NCBI GenBank assembly: GCA_003483885.1
Contig: DMXI01000572.1
Span: 1-8,708, forward strand
Direction of reading: 5' to 3'
Source: Microscillaceae bacterium
GTDB lineage: Bacteria; Bacteroidota; Bacteroidia; Cytophagales; Microscillaceae
Length of the DNA: 8,708 bases
The notes below the pieces were generated by a model, which saw only the letters and a program-made list of their open reading frames with translations, was not told the DNA's origin and did not search any database. How positions within the stretch are numbered: position 1 is the stretch's first letter; each line of letters starts with the position of its first letter. A program made the position numbers and the translations under genes. This document shows positions 4,817 to 8,708 of the stretch, one piece after another.

Positions 4817-5686
4817 ATGAAAACAGTATTGACTATTGCATTAGTAGCCTTGTTTCCGTTGGTAACATTGGCTCAGGAAAACACTCCCAAAAATCCCTCA
4901 AAAAATGAAGGCAAAATTGTATTTACGACCAAATCGAAAGTAAAGCTTTCGGGGAGTATTGCCGATATGTTGTCGAAAGAGCAACTCGAGAAGCTGCAAA
5001 ACAGAGTCACTCACAAAGAGCTCCTTTTTAACAACAAAGAATCGGTCTATAAAAAACACGAGGCTAAAAAAGAGGACGACACTCCAAGTGAACAACAATT
5101 TAGCGGAGCAGGTACCAATGTGGTCATCAAATTTGCCGGAGGAGCCGCCAACGACGACCAATTGTATTACAATATAGAAGAAAACCAGGTGGTAGATATG
5201 CGCACGTTTATGGGGCGTAGGTTTTTGATCAAAGATGAAGCCTCTAAGGCTACTTGGAAGATCAAAGGTGACTCTAAAAAAATACTGGGCTATGACTGCA
5301 AAAAAGCGGTGATGGAAAAAGAAAAAGTAACGGTAGAAGCTTGGTTTACAATGCAAATTCCAGTAGCCTCAGGCCCAGCTGGATACGGACAGTTACCAGG
5401 GATGATTTTGGAGCTGAAAAGAATCCCAAAACCTACCAAAGACAAAGAAGAAAAGAAAGATGATGGTAATGGAGGGGTACGAATTTCCAGCACTAGTAGC
5501 GCTGTGACCACTACTACAGCTACCAAAATTAATTTTGAATCGCTCGCCAAAGGCGCCATTGTTCCCCCCAAGAAAGGTAAAAAAGTGACTCGTAAGCAAT
5601 TTAAAAAGATTGTAGACAAAAAAATGAAGGAAATGAAAGAGATGTACCGCAACAAAGGTGGAGGAATCAGAATAGAGAGGAATTAA
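4817..5686 (+). CDS. GLPGLI-family secreted protein
   Basis: This is a 289-residue exported protein. The N-terminus 'MKTVLTIALVALFPLVTLAQ' is a typical signal peptide, probably cut after A19 before Q20. The core shows the family pattern: 'ATWKIKGDSKKILGYDCKKAVMEKEKVTVEAWFT' (145-178), then 'IPVASGPAGYGQLPGMILEL' (181-200), where GQLPGMI stands in place of the signature GLPGLI. The C-terminal ~90 residues are lysine-rich and low in complexity, with a Ser/Thr-rich patch ('ISSTSSAVTTTTATK', 223-237) and 'KKMKEMKEMYRNK' near the end. GLPGLI proteins (PF09697) are Bacteroidota envelope proteins of unknown biochemical role. They are often found beside TonB-dependent-type outer-membrane proteins, as here. 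It heads a probable two-gene unit with the receptor 118 bp downstream, behind an activator-type promoter, and is divergent from the cysteine-rich peptide gene. Confidence 0.9.
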   Translation: MKTVLTIALVALFPLVTLAQENTPKNPSKNEGKIVFTTKSKVKLSGSIADMLSKEQLEKLQNRVTHKELLFNNKESVYKKHEAKKEDDTPSEQQFSGAGTNVVIKFAGGAANDDQLYYNIEENQVVDMRTFMGRRFLIKDEASKATWKIKGDSKKILGYDCKKAVMEKEKVTVEAWFTMQIPVASGPAGYGQLPGMILELKRIPKPTKDKEEKKDDGNGGVRISSTSSAVTTTTATKINFESLAKGAIVPPKKGKKVTRKQFKKIVDKKMKEMKEMYRNKGGGIRIERN

Positions 5687-5695
5687 TTAGTCCAT

Positions 5696-5788
5696 AGTTA
5701 GTAGTTCGTAGTTTTTAGTTCATAGCCTATTATAAGCAAAATAGCTAAAAGCTACTGTCTACCAACTATCAACTCTAAACTACCAACT
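5696..5788. repeat. Imperfect inverted repeat in the GLPGLI-receptor gap
   Basis: A 30-base arm rich in TAGTT units (5696-5725) is roughly reverse-complementary to a 30-base arm of AACTA units (5759-5788). About two thirds of positions pair, with a small perfect hairpin TAGCT-AAA-AGCTA (5742-5754) in the middle. The whole nearly fills the 118-bp gap and would fold into a long RNA hairpin between the two cistrons. A related TAGTAGTTCGTA string occurs before the peptide gene (4535-4547). I interpret it as an intergenic repeat of the 'TAGTT' type seen in Bacteroidota genomes; whether it attenuates receptor expression is unknown. Confidence 0.55.
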
Positions 5789-5804
5789 TAAAAACCATAT
5801 ACCC

Positions 5805-8570
5805 ATGAAAAATACTTCACTTTATATCATCCTATTCATCCTCGGCTGGGGGGCTACGGCTCAAGCTCAAAAAATTAGTGGAAAAGTAGTAGACCCCGCA
5901 GGTCAGACACTACCGGGAGCCACGGTAATGCTGGTCACCTTGCCAGACTCTATCTTATCTAAGTTTGGCAGTACCAATAGTGCAGGTGCTTTTAATTTAC
6001 CTAGAATCAAAGCGGGTAGTTATAATCTACAAATTACCTTTACTGGGTTCAAAACTTGGAACAAGGCCCTTACCCTCGAAAAAGGCAAAGACATCGCTCT
6101 AGGCAACATTACCCTTGAGGAAGACAAAAAAGTACTGGACGAAATTGTAGTCAAGGATGATCGGGTACCGATTGTGATCAAAAAAGATACGATCGAGTAT
6201 AATGCCAAGGCATTTCGAACCCGCCCCAACTCCAATGTAGAAAAACTCCTGAAACAATTACCAGGCGTAGAGGTTGGCCGCGATGGCAAGATCAAAGCGC
6301 AGGGCAAGGAAGTAAAAAAGGTGCTAGTAGACGGCAAAGAGTTTTTTGGGAGAGACCCTAAAATTGCTACCAAAAATTTACCCGCCGATGCGGTAGACAA
6401 AGTGCAGGTGTTTGATGACCAATCGGAGATGTCGAAATTTACAGGGGTAGATGATGGCAACCGGGAGAAAACTATTAATCTAAAACTTAAAAAAGACCGC
6501 AAGAACGGATTTTTTGGTAATGTAATGGCCGGGGGAGGTACCGACAATCGCTACGATGGACGATTTAATCTCAATCGCTTTAGTGCCAAAACCCAGCTTT
6601 CGTTTTTAGGCTCTGCCAATAACATCAATAAGCGTCCTTTCTCATTTATGGATTATGTCAACTTTATGGGTGGCTTTAGTGGCCTGAGCAGTGGTGGCGG
6701 AGGCCAGATTGAACTCAATGGTGGCAGTGGATTGGGCGCTCTGCTCAGTATGAATTCCAACCAGGCACTGTCAAACACCAATGTGTTGGGAGCTAACCTA
6801 AATGTAGATTTGACGAAAAAAACGAGTTTACACGCCAATTACTTTTACAACTTTTTAGGCAATGAAATCAATCAAACCACTGATCGGGAAACGTTCTTAG
6901 ACACCAATAGTTTTTTTACCAATACCCTGCAAGACCGCACACTCAGGAATTGGAATCACCGAACCAATCTCCGTTTGGATCATAAGTTTAGCAAATCCTC
7001 TCGTTTGCGATTTTACGTAGATGCCATGTACAATGAGGGCAACAATGATGCTTTTAGCCAAAGTACCAACGTACAAAACGAAGTACAGCAGAGTCAAACC
7101 CAAAGCACCTCACAAGGGCAAAGCAATGAGTTTGGTTTGAGTACTCGCTTGCTGTATCGTAAGCGGTTTGGCCGCAAAGGCCGGGTATTGGTATTACAGG
7201 GCCAACTAGGCACCCAAAATATAACCAACGAAGATCGAATCCTAAATACCCAAACCTTTTTAGATCCTACTTTTAATAATACCATCAACCAACGCCAGCC
7301 GCTGGATAACCGTCGGATGAATTACGATGTGCAAGTGTCGTTTATTGAGCCTGTATTTGGCAAAGGACAAGCTGTAGAGTTTAAATACCAACGTAACAAC
7401 TTTGACAACAATTCTTTCAAGGATTTTTATGACCAAACGACTGATCCTGAAACCTTTATTGGGTCTTTGAGTAATCGCTATACCAATGCTTTTACGTTTG
7501 ACCGTGGGTATTTGAACTATATGTACCGTGGCAAGAAGTTTAACCTAACGCTGGGTGCCAGTGTGCAGTATTCAACACTCAATGGTGTAATTACTACCTC
7601 AGAAACCCGCATTAATCGTGACTTTTTGAATTTGCTGCCAAGCCTACGTTTTCGCTGGACTTTGGGCAATATGTCTAACCTGAACTTGAACTACTCTACC
7701 AATATGCGGGCACCCAATATGCAACAATTGCGACCAGTGGTAGACAACAGCAATCCCAATATATTGTACCAAGGAAACCCCAACCTGGACGCAGAGTATG
7801 TGCACCGAATCAATCTAAACTATAGTTCATTTGACCAATTCTCGATGACGAGCTTTTTTGGCGGTGCGTATGGTAGTTTTACCCAAAACAGGATTACCAA
7901 CCGTGTCACCACGTTGGCTAATTTTAACCAAATCTCACAGCCCGTAAATGTAAACTATGACGCTACGATGAATGCCTATGCATCGTTTAGCACTCCTCTA
8001 CGCTGGATGGCAGCCAAGATTCGCATCCGGGCCAATGGTATGTTTAATCAGCGATTGGTGTTTGTAAATGATATAGAAAACACGGTAAACAACCGTACCA
8101 ATGCCATTAGAGTAAGTTTAGAAAACTTCAAGAAGCGTACAATGGATATTCGGATAGGGGCTCGGTTTGCGCAGAACTTTACTGCCTATTCTGAGTCGAG
8201 CGACTTGGATCGCACTTTTATGCAAGAAGATTATTTTGTGGAGGCCGACCTAGACATTGGTAAGACTTGGCAACTGGAGACGTCTTTTACTCAATCGGTC
8301 TACACGGGAGAAGCCTTTGCTGGTGGTGCCCAAACCATTCCTTTATTGCAGGCATCAATTTCTAAATCTTTTATGAAAAATCGCCTTCAGGTAAAACTGA
8401 CTGCATTTGATATCTTGAATCGCAACCAAGGCATTACGCGTAATAGTGTGCTAAATTTTGTAGAAGAGCGTCGTATCCAAACCATTGGAAGGTATTTTAT
8501 GATTTCGTTGGCTTATTCTATCAAAGCTTTTGGAAAACGAGGCAGAGGCAATGGAATTATACTTCGGTAA
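5805..8570 (+). CDS. TonB-dependent receptor-like outer-membrane beta-barrel protein
   Basis: This is a 921-residue outer-membrane protein. A signal peptide (1-22, cut after 'AQA') is followed by a carboxypeptidase-regulatory-like beta-sandwich (about 24-105: 'KISGKVVDPAGQTLPGATVMLV ... GSYNLQITFTGFKTW'). A TonB-box-like 'LDEIVVKDD' (111-119) comes next, then a plug domain (about 125-230: 'DTIEYNAKAFRTRPNSNVEKLLKQLPGVEV', 'KVLVDGKEFFGRDPKIATKNLPADAVDKVQVFDD'). The remainder is an aromatic- and Asn-rich barrel of alternating strands of the OMP_b-brl_3 type (PF14905). The architecture is that of the Bacteroidota family usually found with GLPGLI genes; length is usual and the frame is intact. 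The final residues 'NGIILR' do not end in the aromatic residue typical of outer-membrane barrels, though 'FMISLAYSI' just upstream may be the last strand. The substrate is unknown; no SusD partner is present, arguing against a glycan-uptake locus. Confidence 0.92.
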   Translation: MKNTSLYIILFILGWGATAQAQKISGKVVDPAGQTLPGATVMLVTLPDSILSKFGSTNSAGAFNLPRIKAGSYNLQITFTGFKTWNKALTLEKGKDIALGNITLEEDKKVLDEIVVKDDRVPIVIKKDTIEYNAKAFRTRPNSNVEKLLKQLPGVEVGRDGKIKAQGKEVKKVLVDGKEFFGRDPKIATKNLPADAVDKVQVFDDQSEMSKFTGVDDGNREKTINLKLKKDRKNGFFGNVMAGGGTDNRYDGRFNLNRFSAKTQLSFLGSANNINKRPFSFMDYVNFMGGFSGLSSGGGGQIELNGGSGLGALLSMNSNQALSNTNVLGANLNVDLTKKTSLHANYFYNFLGNEINQTTDRETFLDTNSFFTNTLQDRTLRNWNHRTNLRLDHKFSKSSRLRFYVDAMYNEGNNDAFSQSTNVQNEVQQSQTQSTSQGQSNEFGLSTRLLYRKRFGRKGRVLVLQGQLGTQNITNEDRILNTQTFLDPTFNNTINQRQPLDNRRMNYDVQVSFIEPVFGKGQAVEFKYQRNNFDNNSFKDFYDQTTDPETFIGSLSNRYTNAFTFDRGYLNYMYRGKKFNLTLGASVQYSTLNGVITTSETRINRDFLNLLPSLRFRWTLGNMSNLNLNYSTNMRAPNMQQLRPVVDNSNPNILYQGNPNLDAEYVHRINLNYSSFDQFSMTSFFGGAYGSFTQNRITNRVTTLANFNQISQPVNVNYDATMNAYASFSTPLRWMAAKIRIRANGMFNQRLVFVNDIENTVNNRTNAIRVSLENFKKRTMDIRIGARFAQNFTAYSESSDLDRTFMQEDYFVEADLDIGKTWQLETSFTQSVYTGEAFAGGAQTIPLLQASISKSFMKNRLQVKLTAFDILNRNQGITRNSVLNFVEERRIQTIGRYFMISLAYSIKAFGKRGRGNGIILR

Positions 8571-8575
8571 GGAGT

Positions 8576-8628
8576 TGTTGGAGTTTTCGTCATCATCACC
8601 TGATTGGGTAAGGCTCCAACATTTTTTT
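8576..8628 (+). terminator. Probable terminator of the receptor gene
   Basis: TGTTGGAG (8576-8583) and CTCCAACA (8614-8621) form a perfect 8-bp stem followed directly by seven T (8622-8628), 6 bp after the receptor's stop codon. The 30-nt loop is long, with a possible small inner hairpin (ACC/GGT). Placement and T-run support an intrinsic terminator. Confidence 0.65.
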
Positions 8629-8671
8629 AGAAAGTTTAGTGTAATTAATCGGAAAAATGAGTTAATAAATG

Positions 8672-8707
8672 AAAAAGCACGGCCTTAATGAGACCGTGCT
8701 TTTTTTT
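8672..8707. terminator. Bidirectional hairpin terminator at the right edge
   Basis: AAAAAGCACGG (8672-8682) and CCGTGCTTTTT (8694-8704) form a perfect 11-bp stem with an 11-nt loop, followed by T through 8707. With A on one flank and T on the other it can work on both strands, either backing up the receptor terminator or serving a convergent gene beyond the window. Confidence 0.85.
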
Positions 8708-8708
8708 C

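Noticed and set aside
4753..4908. A 51-codon upstream ORF beginning in the predicted leader and overlapping the start of the GLPGLI gene in another frame
   Set aside because: It has no recognisable protein features and most of it overlaps the signal-peptide coding sequence, so it is most likely a chance frame.
4898..5356. 152-codon reverse-strand frame opposite the GLPGLI gene
   Set aside because: It lies antisense to a well-supported gene; its phenylalanine-rich run mirrors the Lys/Glu codons of the real protein.
6020..6547. 175-codon reverse-strand frame opposite the receptor gene
   Set aside because: It is antisense to the plug region of a clear outer-membrane protein and is Ser-rich in the manner of a shadow frame.

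Overview
The window looks like a chromosomal segment of a Bacteroidota bacterium, most likely a Cytophagales-type (Microscilla-like) marine organism. The evidence is a GLPGLI-family secreted protein next to a large carboxypeptidase-regulatory-domain/TonB-receptor-like outer-membrane barrel, promoters matching the Bacteroidota -7 consensus TAnnTTTG, AT-rich ribosome-binding regions without a Shine-Dalgarno sequence, and a peptide precursor with a Bacteroidota-style 'LSREDQRNIRGG' leader. The genus is inference only.

Region 1 (191-3386, + strand) is a four-gene, tightly spaced cluster: an AraC-family regulator, a metallo-beta-lactamase-fold hydrolase of the UlaG-like type, an FMN-dependent NADH azoreductase (AzoR), and an AlkC-type HEAT-repeat DNA alkylation-repair glycosylase. 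The last three are 12 nt apart and should be co-transcribed. A perfect 9+9 bp inverted repeat lies in the short gap between regulator and hydrolase. The gene content suggests a response to electrophilic or alkylating compounds. A bidirectional hairpin terminator (3467-3512) closes it.

Region 2 (3523-4516, - strand) holds three small genes. Two (114 aa and about 69 aa) I do not recognise. The third encodes a 63-residue precursor peptide: an 18-residue double-glycine leader followed by a 45-residue core with six cysteines. It has its own strong 17-bp hairpin terminator and a candidate promoter whose spacer is occupied by a perfect 15-bp palindrome.

Region 3 (4517-8570, + strand) begins with a 300-bp divergent intergenic region. 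It carries a consensus -7 box (TACTTTTG), no -33 element, and four TTTAAC-type repeats phased at 10-11 bp just upstream, the layout of an activator-dependent promoter. It drives a GLPGLI-family protein and, after a 118-bp gap containing an imperfect inverted repeat, a 921-aa outer-membrane beta-barrel receptor. Two hairpin terminators lie between the receptor and the right edge.

The item most worth following is the cysteine-rich double-glycine peptide divergently placed beside the envelope pair. No peptidase-containing exporter or modification enzyme is visible in the window, so any functional link to the neighbours is hypothesis.
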